From positions 620,001-684,000 of the forward strand of contig JASPKZ010001600.1 in assembly GCA_030220185.1 (NCBI GenBank): 64,000 nucleotides of DNA, given 5' to 3'. The notes beneath the pieces were generated by a model, which was not told the origin of the DNA, ran no database searches, and saw nothing but the letters and a program-made list of their open reading frames with translations. This document shows positions 1 to 11,867 of this stretch, in pieces (position 1 is the first letter of the stretch; every line of letters begins with the position of its first letter). This DNA is from Diploptera punctata (lineage: Eukaryota > Arthropoda > Insecta > Blattodea > Blaberidae). The translations under genes were made by a program, and so were the position numbers.

Positions 1-975
1 TATCTCTTAGGCCCGTATCCTGAAATTAAAGTATGCAGTTTCGGTTTCCGTTCATTAACTATACTTTCATCCACATCCTTTGATTCCCCGCAAATTACAT
101 TCCACACTATATTGTGTCGTCTTTTAAAACTGTCCACAACCCCAACCTGAAGATGCCTTGAAATTGTATTCCCTAGGGATATAGCAACGCTAGAGCTTGA
201 CTTTGGAGCAACGGTACGGAAATTTTGAGATTTTTTTATCATGAACTTGTAAAATGCACCTCGTCGATTCTTCTTTTTTTTTTTTTCATTTGACCATTTA
301 CTTGCATCCATTAATTCGTTATTTTTTCTTTGTGTTTTAAAATATCACAAACTTGGGTTTTTCCATATTTAAATTAGTTATTATTTCCCGCATTAAGAGT
401 TTGTTTTTCTTTATCTTCAATCACTTTCACTTTTTCGTTTTAATTGACAATAATACATACGATTTAGCCATCTTTATTCCGTAAATTCAGAACGCTACCT
501 GTGAAAGATACGTACACAATTAGTCTCAGATCTAAACTAATTTAAGATTTTTATAGTGCACTGATTATTTGTAAGACAAATGTCACACGCCAAATATTTG
601 TTAAACGAATCTGTATTTCGCAAAATGGGTATGCAATGAGGCCGAAAGGAAATTCCAGATACAGGTAGAAACTCTACTTCACACGGCGCGGCCGACAGGA
701 ATCATCACTTATTGTTAATTCGCCAGTTTTACTGTATTTTAGAATCTTAGCCAGAAATATCAATTAAGTGGAAACTAATTTATTTCTCTCTCTTCGCCTT
801 ATATATTTTTTCATGAATTTTGTAGAAATATCCTTCCGTTTCCGAGTTGGACAGATTCCGTTTTATACAAAATAAATACACGTAAAGTTACTATTATTTT
901 ACCGGGACCAATAAATTTGTTCACATTGGACAGATTTCCGCATTATTCACGTTCCGTATTAAACAAGTTTTACTG
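1..975 (-). mobile_element. Tigger/pogo-like DNA transposon, degenerate, cut by window edge
   Basis: The right end, read on the minus strand, starts CAGTAAAACTTG next to a TA, matching the ends of the copies at 15774-17056 and 62107-63297. The minus strand also carries the same broken coding text as those copies (a CENP-B/HTH-like stretch with FK-S--WL-SFKRRHN and a GYAPKR-IFNAD block). Many stops and frameshifts make it non-coding. Assignment to pogo/Tigger rests on the ADETG-type motif, the TA target site and the terminal sequence shared by three copies. Confidence 0.7.
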
Positions 976-1179
976 TATAATACTTTTACTAATTCTGAGC
1001 TATGAAGTTATTATTCCTAATTTCGTTCTTTAAAATATAATTTTGAGTAATTTTGACGCTGACTTATCCTATTTAATTGTGCTTCTTACTTTCATCTCAA
1101 ACATTGTTCTCTCTTAATTACACTAAAGCAAGTTATGGTTCCTATTCACACTTATACTAGCACTGGCTAACACTAACTA

Positions 1180-2689
1180 CACTGCTCAAAAAATTAGGGG
1201 ATATTGTAGAATAACCTATTAAGACTATGTTTTTTGGGATAGTATTAGATGCAATCACTTTCTATTACTCCAAGATAATGTAAATAAGAGTTTGAAGTTG
1301 TTACGTAACCTCGGTACCACACCAGAGGGCAGTGTCTGTACTGTTGATGTGAAAGGGTGGTGTGGGGGTGAATGTTTTGTTGCTGTTTTTAAATCCAGTC
1401 CAGTTTTCAGTTAGTGAATGACTTGCCTTAGGGACAGTGATGCCTCGACAACGTGATTTACCTGAACCAATGGCTTGGAGGGCCATAGGAAGGATGGAAG
1501 CTGGACAGACACAACAAGAGGTGGCACAAGCCATTGGGGTGTCTCAAAGCGTGATTTCCAGACTTTGGAATCATTTTCAAAGAACAGATACTGTTCACAG
1601 AAGAGCCGGACAAGGTCGACCAAGGGCAACAACAGCAAGGGATGACCGTTACCTCTTGTTAACAGCCCGTCGGAATAGACAGCAGAATGCAACTCAACTG
1701 CGAAATACACTTCAAACAGCAACAGGACGCAGGGTGTCAACTCAAACTGTCCCTAATCGACTGCATGGAAGTGGTCTCTATGCCCGTAGGCCCATGGTGT
1801 GTACCAGGTTAACTCCACAACACCGTAGAGATCGCAGAAACTGGGCGGAGGAACATCGTGGGTGGAGGCATGCTGAATGGAGATCAGTTCTTTTTTCTGA
1901 TGAGTCGCGATTCAACATGGAATGTGATAGTCGGCGTGTATTCATCTGGAGAGAAAAAGGGACACGAAACAATCCAGCTTTTGTACGTGAAAGATCCCCA
2001 TATGGTGGCGGTGGATTGATGGTGTAGGCAGGAGTCAGTAGTGGTGGACGTACGGACCTCTACGTCATCCAAGGTGGTACTTTGACTGCGGTAAGGTATA
2101 GAGATGAGATTCTCCGACCTTTTGTCGTGCCTTATGCTGGTGCCATAGGTGATTCTTTTCTTTTTATGGACGATAATGCACGACGCCACAGAGCTGGCTT
2201 GGTGGACGACATGCTGGAAGTGGAGGGTATCGAGCGTATGCAATGGCCAGCTTCCTCCCCGGACTTAAATCCGATTGAGCATGTGTGGGATGCATTAGGC
2301 AGGCGCATTGCAGGCAGACCAGCACCTCCCACAACTGTTCCAGAGCTGCACATTGCTCTTATGGAAGAGTGGCCACGTATCCCCCAAGAACTCATTGCTA
2401 ACCTCATTGCATCAATGCCACACAGGTGTGAGGCAGTGCTGGCCGTTCGAGGAGACCATACACCATACTAAAGAAACATTTTCACCCATGTTAATGTTGC
2501 TTTGTTTGTTTGCCATATTCCTAATCAGGATCTCTTTGACATCTGGTGTGGTACAGAGGTTACGTAATGACTTCAAACTCTTGTTTACATTCTTTTGGAG
2601 TAATAGAAAGTGATTGCATCTAATACTGTTCCTAAAAACATAGTCTTAATAGGTTATTCTACAATATCCCCTAATTTTTTTGAGCAGTG
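1180..2689 (+). mobile_element. Tc1-like transposon, nearly complete
   Basis: A 1,510-bp element flanked by TA at 1178-1179 and 2690-2691. Both ends begin CACTGCTCAAAAAA and the terminal inverted repeats run about 145 bp (1180-1325 and 2545-2689) with few mismatches. It contains a single transposase gene (1440-2471) reading left to right. Long TIRs, TA duplication and the DD34E enzyme together define a Tc1 clade element. The low TIR divergence implies fairly recent insertion. Confidence 0.95.
1440..2471 (+). pseudogene. Tc1 transposase, DD34E, one nonsense codon
   Basis: The enzyme cuts and re-inserts its own Tc1 element at TA sites. A 344-codon frame begins at ATG 1440 (MPRQRDLPEP). The N-terminal half shows paired helix-turn-helix DNA-binding text (QQEVAQAIGVSQSVISRLW) and a GRPR-type hook. 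The catalytic triad is visible: Asp codon 1899-1901 in FSDESRF, Asp codon 2172-2174 in MDDNARRH, and Glu codon 2277-2279 in PDLNPIEHVW, 34 residues after the second Asp. The frame is open except for TAG at 2025-2027, where relatives of this family carry Trp (TGG), so a single G-to-A change has silenced it. No frameshift is seen. The copy is dead as read, but the TIRs could still be mobilised by a sister enzyme. Confidence 0.93.
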
Positions 2690-2749
2690 TAGTATTATGA
2701 TTATTTGCAGCCAACATTTGAAGAGTTAAGAGGTCAAAGAACACGCAGA

Positions 2750-2830
2750 ATTTCCTGAGGATGCCAACCGCAGTAGTAGACGAAACGTCGAGTGTTAATA
2801 AAACCAGACCACGGCCATTTAGCCCGAAAG
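2750..2830 (+). repeat. Penelope-terminus-like repeat with GAAACGTC motif
   Basis: Holds CTGAGGATGCC (from 2755) and ACGAAACGTCGAG, followed by ACCACGGCC and AGCCCG. The same ordered motifs form the arms of the foldbacks at 13491-13710 and 23010-23190. I read it as a single arm of that family; the link to Penelope-like ends is inference. Confidence 0.5.
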
Positions 2831-3189
2831 ACCATAAAATACACGAATGTTATGAATAATTTACACTTACTTAAATATTGTACTGCCCTTACTAGTTCTA
2901 ACAAATTATCTGGTTCCTATTTACATTTACAGCACTGGCTAATCCTAACAAGTTACGATCAATATTTACACTTCCTTAAAATAATGCTCTGTCCATTTCT
3001 AACCATAACAAGTAATGATTCGGTATTTACATTTATAATACTAACTAGTTCTATCAAATTATGATTTACACTTACTTAAAGTATACTGTCCAATATTGTT
3101 CTATTGTAATTTTTTAAGGTCTATGCTATTTGAAAGTTTGGTGAATTATTTAGTATATTCTACTCATATATATGTGAAAGATACGTACA

Positions 3190-3480
3190 CAATTATGTAT
3201 GTATACAGGTGTATACATAAGTGACGCATAACTCTCGAACACCTGGGGAAATTTCAACCAAACTTGATGCACATATTAATTGCATCTGGAAAGGTGGTTG
3301 TAAGGATTAAAAGATCCGTAGGACCCCGAGGGAGGTGAAATGTAAAATATTATGTTTACTCATAACTCTAGAACACCTGGAGCAGTTTCAACCAAACTCA
3401 GTACACATTGGCATAACTTAGCATTTGGAAAAAATACTGAAGTGTTAAAGAGTTCCCTATCACCTACGGGAGGAAGTGAT
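3190..3480. repeat. Duplicated dispersed repeat
   Basis: A unit with CATAACTCTCGAACACCTGG and TTTCAACCAAACT is present twice in direct order (about 3220 and 3360). A reverse-complement scrap recurs at 52850-52895. No coding potential is visible. Confidence 0.55.
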
Positions 3481-5060
3481 ATCTAAACATAAATGCATAT
3501 GAACGATATTAATGTTAAAACGATATTATTCGGGGTCTCTTATCTAATTGGTGACAATCTCGATGACATTTAAGTCCAACACTTACCTCTAGCACCCCTA
3601 AGGAGTATGAGGGCTTGAGAAGGGATGAAAACTAAAATGTCCAAAATGACCGAGCCTGATGTATAAGTCACAGTTTACGGGGTCACTAAGTTGATTAGTG
3701 ACAGACCTTTAAGCCCATGTTTGATCTCTACTACCCCTAAGGGAGAAGAGGTGAAAAATGAAATTATAATAATATAGGGAAGTTGGGTAATGTGGACCCT
3801 TCTGTTTGAGTGGACCCTGTTAGTGTCTTCTTTAATTGGTGCTGCCCTCGGACAAAAATATTTTAACTTCTCCCCCTCATCATCTTTGTGCGAAGAAGGG
3901 TTTATTTGTGATATATATGAATATTACCACTTTAAAAGATTTTCAAACTAAGAATCAATTCTTAATTTCTGCTATGAATATTATAAATGTTGAAAACACT
4001 CCTAAATATATTATATTACGTAGATGCTGTTTTAATATACTGATGGGTTTGGTTTGTTATTATGTGGCATGGTGGCTGTATAAAATAATTAAACATAACA
4101 AAGGAATTCGGTTAATGTGGACCCTCCACGAGGACCTGGATTCACTTTACACGAATACGTGGTATATTTTATCAATGATGATGCTATCTGTTAAACCATT
4201 CACTTAATTAATTTTATTTAAAATCCTTGTAATTTTACTAAACCCAAAGACCGTCGCTTTCTGCAGTTGAATGACGTGTGAATATTATAATCAACAATAA
4301 TTTTTCAAAACATTAAACACATATCAACGCTTTTTAATTATGATCAGTCATAAATATTTTCAGATTAATCTGTGCCTGTCTGTATAAATTAACAGAGTAA
4401 ATAAACTTAAAAAATAGACTAAACGCTAAGGTGGACTCTGGGGTCCACTTTATCCGAATATGGAAGTTAAAGTGGACCTTTCTTGTAATGTAAAATAATT
4501 TATAAATAAGAAGATGTTTCCATATTTTAATAAAATAACGATGATATTTCATAGTTACAACACCAATGATAATCACTGTAATTAAACAAAATTCAAATAC
4601 CTTAATTAAAGGAAGAAAAACAACAAATTCAAAACAGGGATCCAAATTACCCGAAGTTCCTCTACCGAGATCAGCGTCAACTCCATAGTTTTTCAGATTC
4701 GTTAAGCTGATTGGCAACGGTCCAGATTCCATTAAAGCCCAAGTTTGACTCCTAGCACCTCTAGGGCGGTGAGAAGGGGTGTAAAATATTATTCCAAATG
4801 ACTGAAATTAGTGTATAATAAAAAGTTTTCGGGACCTCTATAAGCTAATTGGTGACAGTCCTGACGGCATTTAAGCCCAAGTATGACACCTAGCACCCCA
4901 GTGATGTGAAAGGGAGTTACGTAAAAAATAACAAAAAACCTATATTAGTGTCGAATCCATAGTTTTCGGATTCATTGAAACACTCCCGATACCGTTTAAG
5001 TCCGTGTTTCAGCCCCTATCTGCATGGAGGATGAGAAGGGGTGAAAATTCCGATTGAGGG
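3480..5060. repeat. Diverged tandem repeat family, interrupted
   Basis: Units of roughly 150 bp recur with the phrases 'aattggtgacag', 'tttaagcccaa' and 'agcacccctaagg', followed by 'gagaaggggtgaaaa', about six times, interrupted by the 3780-4735 repeat. Similar units lie at 49540-49615, 51240-51520 and 52240-52340. Open frames across it are chance frames. Confidence 0.6.
3780..4735. repeat. Dispersed AT-rich repeat R1, copy 1
   Basis: Aligns over nearly 1 kb with 24470-25560 (shared landmarks: TGTGCGAAGAAGG, GAATTCGGTTAATGT, ACCCTCCACGAGG, CCAAAGACCGTC, AGTGGACCTTTCTTG). The open frames inside (123 and 132 codons) are not conserved between the two copies, so the repeat is non-coding in this window. 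Its class is not recognised. Confidence 0.65.
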
Positions 5061-5094
5061 TCTTTCCACTTTTCAGCGGTTGCCCTTTTACCAG

Positions 5095-5441
5095 CCGGCT
5101 GCTGGCCCTTCACATCCACATGGGTCAATAACAGAGGTAGATGATCAACAGCCAGTGTAGGGGTGACATGTGGTTAGCATGTCGAGTCCCCCAGCCGTTA
5201 TAGCTGGTTCCTCAACCTGGAGCCGCTACTTATTGTAGCTACCCAATTGCCTCACGATGCTGGGTGGGCACCGGTCCCATACTGGCCGAAATACCATGAG
5301 AAAATTTGTTCATCCTTCACCAGTGTGGAAAGCAACGGGAAGCTACCACACCTACAATTCCCTAGTAAAGCTGCAAGTATAGCATGAAAATGCTATGATT
5401 GCAGTGAAGGACCTGCCTTCGGGCAGAATTACTATGGATGG
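5095..5441 (+). repeat. Chimeric SINE-like repeat
   Basis: The first part (5095-5310) matches the repeat at 8398-8560 (TAGGGxTxACATGT, CCGTTATAGCTGGTT, ACTTATTGTAGCTACCCAA). The last 130 bp (5311-5441) is the 3' end of SINE family S1 (CACCAGTGTGGAAAGCAACG to GGCAGAATTACTATGGATGG). Two different 5' modules therefore share one 3' tail. Confidence 0.65.

Positions 5442-5469
<28 letters not shown>
5442..5469. repeat. (TA)n microsatellite
   Basis: A 28-bp run of TA that directly follows the SINE tail and abuts the left inverted repeat at 5470. Confidence 0.9.
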
Positions 5470-5472
<3 letters not shown>

Positions 5473-5562
5473 GAAAGTTTTCTTGGGTTTTCCGCGTCAT
5501 TGATTCAAAGTTGGCGTCTGGCCCCTGCTTCTGACGTTTCTACATGATCCCATATGCTATTA
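5470..5562 (+). repeat. Left inverted repeat flanking a LINE
   Basis: Pairs with 7891-7982 on the opposite strand. The outermost 45 bp are almost identical (AGAAAGTT-TCTTGGGTTTTC, then GCGTCATTGATTCAAAGTTGGC). The inner part, more diverged, carries the GAAACGTC motif on the minus strand. Confidence 0.8.
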
Positions 5563-5660
5563 TCAAGGAATGATATGATATAATATTAATAATATAAAGG
5601 AGCACTCAGAAGAGCATTAGTTTCGAAAGTTTTACGTTCTTTTCCACTGATCACTTGTAT

Positions 5661-7836
5661 TCACTCTTTGCTGTATTCATTAATTGATTTTGTTCTGTTT
5701 TTACACTCTGTGATATGATAAAGTTTACACTTGTCACCGCACAGTGCACATCTGCAGTCTTCAGTTGGCTGGTGGAATTTTTTATTTTCGCAGACCTTGT
5801 GATGAAAGCCATGTATTGCTAGTCTGGTTACAACGTGTCTCAGTGTCTGACATTCTCTTGTCCAGTTTCTGTCTGTCATGGCACTGGAAGTGTAAAATTC
5901 CTCATTTATTTCCTTCCGTTTCTGTTCCCTCACTTTTACTGCTTTTTGATATGGTTCTGTAGATGGTAGGAGGTATGTTATCCTGATGTCTTCTATGAAA
6001 TATGTTTCTCGCATAAGTTCATAAATTGATCTGGATGGTGCTGTTTTTCCAGTTCCAGTGATTCTCTTCATGAAGCTTGCTTTCACTTTTTCTATTTTGT
6101 TGAGGTCACTGACTGTTAATTTCTGCCATATGATCTCGATTCCGTATGTAACTATGGGGGCTATCGTTGTGTGGAAAAGTGTCATTGCAGTGTCTGTTGT
6201 TAGTTTTGTAAGGTTTTTGATGTTGTAGATCGCTTTTATTGCTGCTGCTGTTCTGTCTTGGACGTGTATGCTGATGATGTCGCTGTGGTCTGCATGGTGA
6301 TACCTAGATATTTGTACCTGTTGACTGTCTTTAGAGGGCTTCCTGCCAGTGTGATGGTATCTTCTGCTGCTCTCCTTCCCCCTTTTCTGAACGTCATATG
6401 AAATGTCTTGTCCTCATTTACTGCAAGTTGATTTTGGTGTGCCCATTCTTCTAATTTATTCACTGTTTCCTGCAATTCTACTTTATTTTTGGATCCAATC
6501 ACCATATCATCTGCATACATTATTATAGTTGTTTGATCACCATTTATTATATTTTGGCAGTCTGCTGTGAGGATGTTGAATAGTGTAGGGCTGATGGGGT
6601 CCCCTTGTAATACCCCATTTGTTTGCTTGATGATTTCTCCGGTTTCAACGTCATTTTTTATTCTTATGTAGTTATATTTCATGATGTTCTCTATTGGTTT
6701 TATCAGTGGGTGTGTTTCTCCAATCATCATCTTCAGTTTCTCTATTAGAGTTTTTCTGTTCACCAGGTCGAAGGCTTTCCGAAAATCAACGAATATCGTG
6801 TAGAATTTTCCTTTCGGGTGTCTTAGCGCTTCATCTATTTGTTCACACAAACAAGCTACAGCTTGTAGTGTTCCTCTTCCTTTCCGAAAACCGAACTGAC
6901 ATTCGGGTATCAGATGATCGACTTCAGCCTGTAGTCTGTTGTTGAGGATTTTTGTAAATATTTTAAATATCGTGTTTTCTAATACGATTCCTCTATACGA
7001 GTCTGGATTTTCTTTTTCCCCTTTTCCCTTATACAAAATTTGCATTGAGGATTCCCTCCAATTTTCCGGTATCTGTCCGATTTCTAAGCATTTATTCATT
7101 AACTCAGTCCAGAGGTCTTGCAAGATTTCTACGGATTCTTTTACATGTTCTATATATATATTGTCTGGGCCGCAGCTTTCCTATTTTTTCCCGAAAAGAT
7201 GACATTTCTTAATTCTGAGGTACTTATGCGGATTGGGCGTTGTGGGACTTCATATTCGACTGTTGCGTTGAATGCTTCTTCCTCTACATTCAAGATTCTT
7301 TCGAAGTGTGCTTCCCATGTCTTCATAGTGATTGTCCCAGTTGTTGGTGCGGTTTTCTTTCGTAGTGCTGCGAAGGGATCTTTTTTTGCATCTTCTGCTA
7401 GTTTGTTGGCCTCTTTTTCCAGGTGATCTGCTCTCTTCGCTTGTAACAGTTGTTTGTATGTTTTTCTTCTCTTTGCGTATGTAGCTAGATCTTCTGTTTT
7501 CCTGCTGTGTTTAGCTATATTTAGTGCTTGTAGGGTTTTCTTTCTCTCGCCATAACATTCACTGTCGAACCACATTTGTGCATGCCGTTGTTTCCTTTTC
7601 AAGGTGGCCTGGTTGATCAGCGATGTATAACAGTTTGAGGCTTCTGTCAGTTTCCCGTCGTTTACGAGTTGTCTTGTCCTATCAATTTCTTCTTTGTTTT
7701 CCATTAGCATTTGCAGGTTCATTTTTCTGGAGTGTGAGACTTGTTTCTTTTCTTTGGGCTCCTTTTTCGTATATATTTCTATAGTTGTTATGATAGGGAT
7801 ATGTTTTCTTATGGGCGTTGCCGTGGAGTTCCACAA
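5661..7836 (-). pseudogene. Non-LTR retrotransposon reverse transcriptase, frameshifted and 5'-truncated
   Basis: This is the replicase of a LINE, which copies its RNA into a nicked chromosomal site. In minus-strand order: the linker before the RT (7836-7150, ending near a KNRKAA-GPDN junction), the RT core (7123-6236) with GRGTLQAV, FVDFRKAFDLVNR, GVLQGDPISPTLFN and the catalytic YADDMVIGS, then a thumb and a C-terminal zinc knuckle (CRCALCGDKCKLYHITEC, 5661-6280). Frameshifts near 7160-7180 and 6270-6285 split the frame. No endonuclease domain is present, so the copy is 5'-truncated. The same family recurs at 40053-41304. The whole fragment sits between inverted repeats (5470-5562 and 7891-7982), which is unusual for a LINE. 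Clade not assigned. Confidence 0.9.
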
Positions 7837-7890
7837 CCCTTCTTGTTTTATTACGTTTATATGATATAATATAATAATGAATTGTTTTTT

Positions 7891-7982
7891 ATAATGGCAT
7901 GTGGGATCATGTCGAAACGTCGGAATCAGTGACGAGAGGCCAACTTTGAATCAATGACGCGGAAAACCCAAGATAACTTTCT
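7891..7982 (-). repeat. Right inverted repeat flanking a LINE
   Basis: Reverse complement of 5470-5562. Contains GGGATCATGTCGAAACGTCGG, the motif also found in the Penelope-associated foldbacks. Confidence 0.8.
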
Positions 7983-8397
7983 TAATTATACTTATATTTA
8001 ATCATACTTATATTCGCGAAAATCTACAACCATATATATAATATTGATTGATTGCATATTGTTATGCATTAATACTACTGCGTCTAATGTGTTAGCATTA
8101 TTTAATTATATTATTTTTCATGAATTCCTTAATATATATTTATTTCATGTATATTAAGGGCTGTTGTCATTAGCTACCAATGTTTTATTGTACTCTTTTT
8201 TATCTGGCCATTTTATTAGGCGTATTATTTAAATCAAATATTTATTTACATGTTATTTCAAATTGTTCTGTTTGCTGTCTGTATTTAATCTACAAATACG
8301 ATCAAGTGGAAGAAAAGGCCTTCTACCTTTAATTTTACCAGAATAAGTAAATAAATGCATTTATTTATATTTAGCTTTGGTCTCACGTCTATATGTT

Positions 8398-8640
8398 TTA
8401 TCAAAGAGGTGGACGATCATCCAGCTAGTATAGGGTTACATGTAGTCAGTACGTCGGGTTCCTCCGCCGTTATAGCTGGTTTTCTCAACCTGAAGTCACT
8501 ACTTATTGTAGCTACCCAAATTACTCACCATATTGGGTGGACGAAATTCCATGAGAAAATGTCTTTCCCCATGGGGACTCGAACCAGCGCAAGGATTGAA
8601 ACCTTAAACCGCTGGGTTACGACGCAGGACATAAAGTATT
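8398..8640 (+). repeat. SINE-like repeat with tRNA-like antisense block
   Basis: Shares its first 160 bp with 5095-5310. It ends in a different block (about 8565-8632, GGGGACTCGAACCAGCGC) that resembles an antisense tRNA T-arm and acceptor. It ends some 60 bp before the first lipase exon seen in the window. Confidence 0.5.
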
Positions 8641-8701
8641 GTTTTAATAAACTCTAAATGTTCTTTAAAAATTAATTTCTCGTAAAAATATAATTTTGTA
8701 G

Positions 8702-8805
8702 GTAGATGCAAACGTCTTTATCGTAGACTGGGGCGTCGGCGCCAGCGAACCTGAGTACAACAAAGTATGCGCTAATATTAGAGTAGTAGGAGCTGAGGTT
8801 ACAAG
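8702..8805 (+). CDS. Lipase exon A (core strand NVFIVDW)
   Basis: Acceptor TTTTGTAG and donor AG|GTGAGT. It encodes 34 residues plus two bases, beginning VDANVFIVDW and ending RVVGAEVT. The VDW strand and NIRVVGAEV helix are hallmark text of the family before the active serine. It starts in phase 0, so the preceding exon, not seen here, should end on a codon boundary. Confidence 0.93.
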
Positions 8806-11800
8806 GTGAGTATCTGATACAATTTTTTATGCTATGGATAGCTTTTTTTTTTGATTAATCAATGTGTGTGTTGAATAAGAATACTCAGTGACTTGAATTC
8901 AAAGTCGAAGCAAGATCGCAAATTATAAGTTCGAATTGTTTGGGATAAATATAACTAACTAACTAACTAACTAACTCACTGACACTGTCGAACCTGCAGG
9001 TTCATGGCCGCGCGGAAAAAACTCTCCATATATCCCCATCCTGGGCTAATGTTTTCCAATCATTCCCTGTATAATCCACTTCCCTCAAATCATAGCTAAT
9101 GTTATTCTCCCACCTCATTCTTGGTCTACCAACTGGGAGTTTTCCCTCTGGTTTTCCTACAAGAAGCTTCCATGCACGTCTTTCATTCCCCGTTTGTGCC
9201 ACATGTGTTGCCCATCGCAGTCTACGAGACTGTATTTAAAATACAATAGTGTTGTAACCCGAAATATATGAATTTACATTTACCCCAAAGAATTCCCACT
9301 TAAAATCTGCTACCTATGTTTCTAAGTGAATCTCCATGGTGTATATTCCACATAAAAATCTAGATATTGGTATTGCTAACAGATAAAAATTCCCAAAGTA
9401 GATTATATCTTCTGAAGAATAACAGGCTAGTCACTATTATTACTAGAAAAATTATGAAACTGCGCTTTTAATGGGGTGAAAATATACCAATAGCAGAAGA
9501 AGAAGAAAAAATTATAATATAATTCTACAGATTTATAGTAACATTTTTAAACTTAATTTCTATTTGATAGCTTACTTTGTAACTTGAATGTAGCTCTGAT
9601 GCATGCACAGTGCGTAAATTGATTTAAAAATAAGTAGAACCCTAATATGTTATAAAATACACAATTTTTATTTAAAAATACAAGCGCCCTTCTCAATTTC
9701 TAAAAAATATTCAAAGTTCAAATGATGAGCTAAAGGAATAAATAAAAAATCATAAATAAATTAAATATCATAAAATCACATAACTTGTTCATTAACTTGT
9801 TAATAATCTACTTACTTACTCACTGGCACTATCGAACCCGTAGGTTCATGGTCAAAGGTTAATAATCTACTAGTGTCGATATTTTTATATTATATAAAAA
9901 TGAGTGTGAGTCTGTAAGTCATTTATGGACTCAAAAACTTCTTGACCGATTTGAATGGTGTCTTCACCATCATTCAGAAAACAATTCTGGGACAATTAAC
10001 ATATATAACATATTACCGTACGTACTATAGGGCCGGAGATAAAAAAAATACATTGGTGCACTAAAAAGTAGCTTTTTCGACTTTTGGATCCTTAAATGGC
10101 TTACGCTGCCTAATCTATAACAAATGCACCAAATGAATGTACACAGAATTTAATATCTAAAAAAAAAAAGACAAACAGCCCGCGAGAGCATATGTCTTTT
10201 ACGGATAACTCACAATAACAATTTTTTGTCTTTCCGCTCATTTATGCTTATGCCAAGAAGATCGGGATAAACAGATTCTGGGCAAGTCGGGTAATCAGGA
10301 TGAGGTATCGAAAAATAATTACGATATAAATTTATAATTATTTTTCTTTTTATATGTTCATCTAAACATCATCATCATCATCATCATCAACCGTCACAGA
10401 TTAAGCCCATGTGGCTTGTTCCGGTCTTATAGATTCTCATTCAAAAGTTAGATCCATCTCTTCTTCGGTCTACTAACATTCCTGCATCCTTTTGGTTTGT
10501 ATTTAAGTATAATTTTGGGAATGCGATCATCTTCCATTCTTTGAACATGTTCTTTCCATTTTTTTTCTAGATTCTTTTATTCTATCCAAGAGTTTAAAGA
10601 TATTTAGCTCATTTCTAATATCTTCACTTCTTCTCTTATCTAGAAGTTTGCAACCAGCCACACTTCTCAGAAATCTCATTTCAGCTGCTTCTATGATCTT
10701 CTCTTCTCTTTTAGTTAAAACCCAAAATTCACTACCATACAATAGTAAGGGGACTGCCACTACTTTATAAAATTTTAGTTTTGTTTCTTTTCTTGTGCAT
10801 CTAAACATAAAACACATTTAATTTATTGAGACGTAGCAGCACACACCGGGTATTAACTAGTTAAAAATAAATGACTTCCTCGACATTAACTATGAAAATG
10901 GAAAACTAGATGTTAGAGAAGAGAAATTTCACGAGAATTTTAATTTAATAGAGTGAATTACATTAAGCACTTAAGTTTAACAAGTTCTCCATTTCCAGTT
11001 TCAGAATTTGTACAGTGCAGGTTATTAATAAGGAATAACATTATTTGTAGCCGGAATTTTTATTTAAAGTGCAACAATATTGTTTCATAGCTTCCAATAG
11101 GCTATTATAAGTTATAAAATATGTATCTCAATGGATGTAGTTAGTATGAATAAAGCTTTAGGACTATTCTTATTAGTATATTTACTTCGAAAGAATTTCA
11201 ATAATTAGGATTGAAGTTAAAATTATTTGCCTTATGAATATATGTATGCTTGAAAAGGCTTATATTGAAAATAGGCATTTAATTTGTTAAGATAGAACCA
11301 ACACTACATATTAGAAATGTTCAGTACACCCTATATTAATATTAGACATAAAAACAGAATTTACAACTATTAAACAAACAAATGCTCTATCCGATTATGT
11401 TTTTAATTATATGAATATTATGAGATTTAGAGTAAAGAAATAGAAAGTAATAGGAAGAAAAACTGAGTAAGTTATAATCTGTAGATGAACCATAATTGAC
11501 TGGTAAATACAACAATATTAAAAAAAATGGCGATTAGATACAAGTATATCATGGTTAACTGCATAACAGCTATAGCATTCCATTAATAATCATCTACGAA
11601 GTTACTTACTTTATTTTATATCATTTTAATTTTATTATATTCATGTTTTTGTTAGTATTAGCTAGTATTAGATCACATCATTATTGTATTTTGTTTAGTC
11701 TGTATTTTAATAATATCTTAAAATTGTAAGATGTATGTAATTTTTGTATAATTCAACTATTCGCTGGTTGAGTGGAAGAGAAGGCTTTATGGCCTTAACT

Positions 11801-11818
11801 CTGCCAGCTAAAATAAAG

Positions 11819-11867
<49 letters not shown>

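Noticed and set aside
1411..2407. Minus-strand frames opposite the Tc1 transposase
   Set aside because: Shadows of the plus-strand gene; no independent motifs.
3836..4732. Open frames of 123 and 132 codons on opposite strands
   Set aside because: Both lie in dispersed repeat R1; the frames are not preserved in the second copy at 24470-25560.
1..8700. Missing 5' lipase exons in the first 8.7 kb
   Set aside because: I found no phase-compatible exon with family motifs or a signal peptide; everything legible there is repeat.
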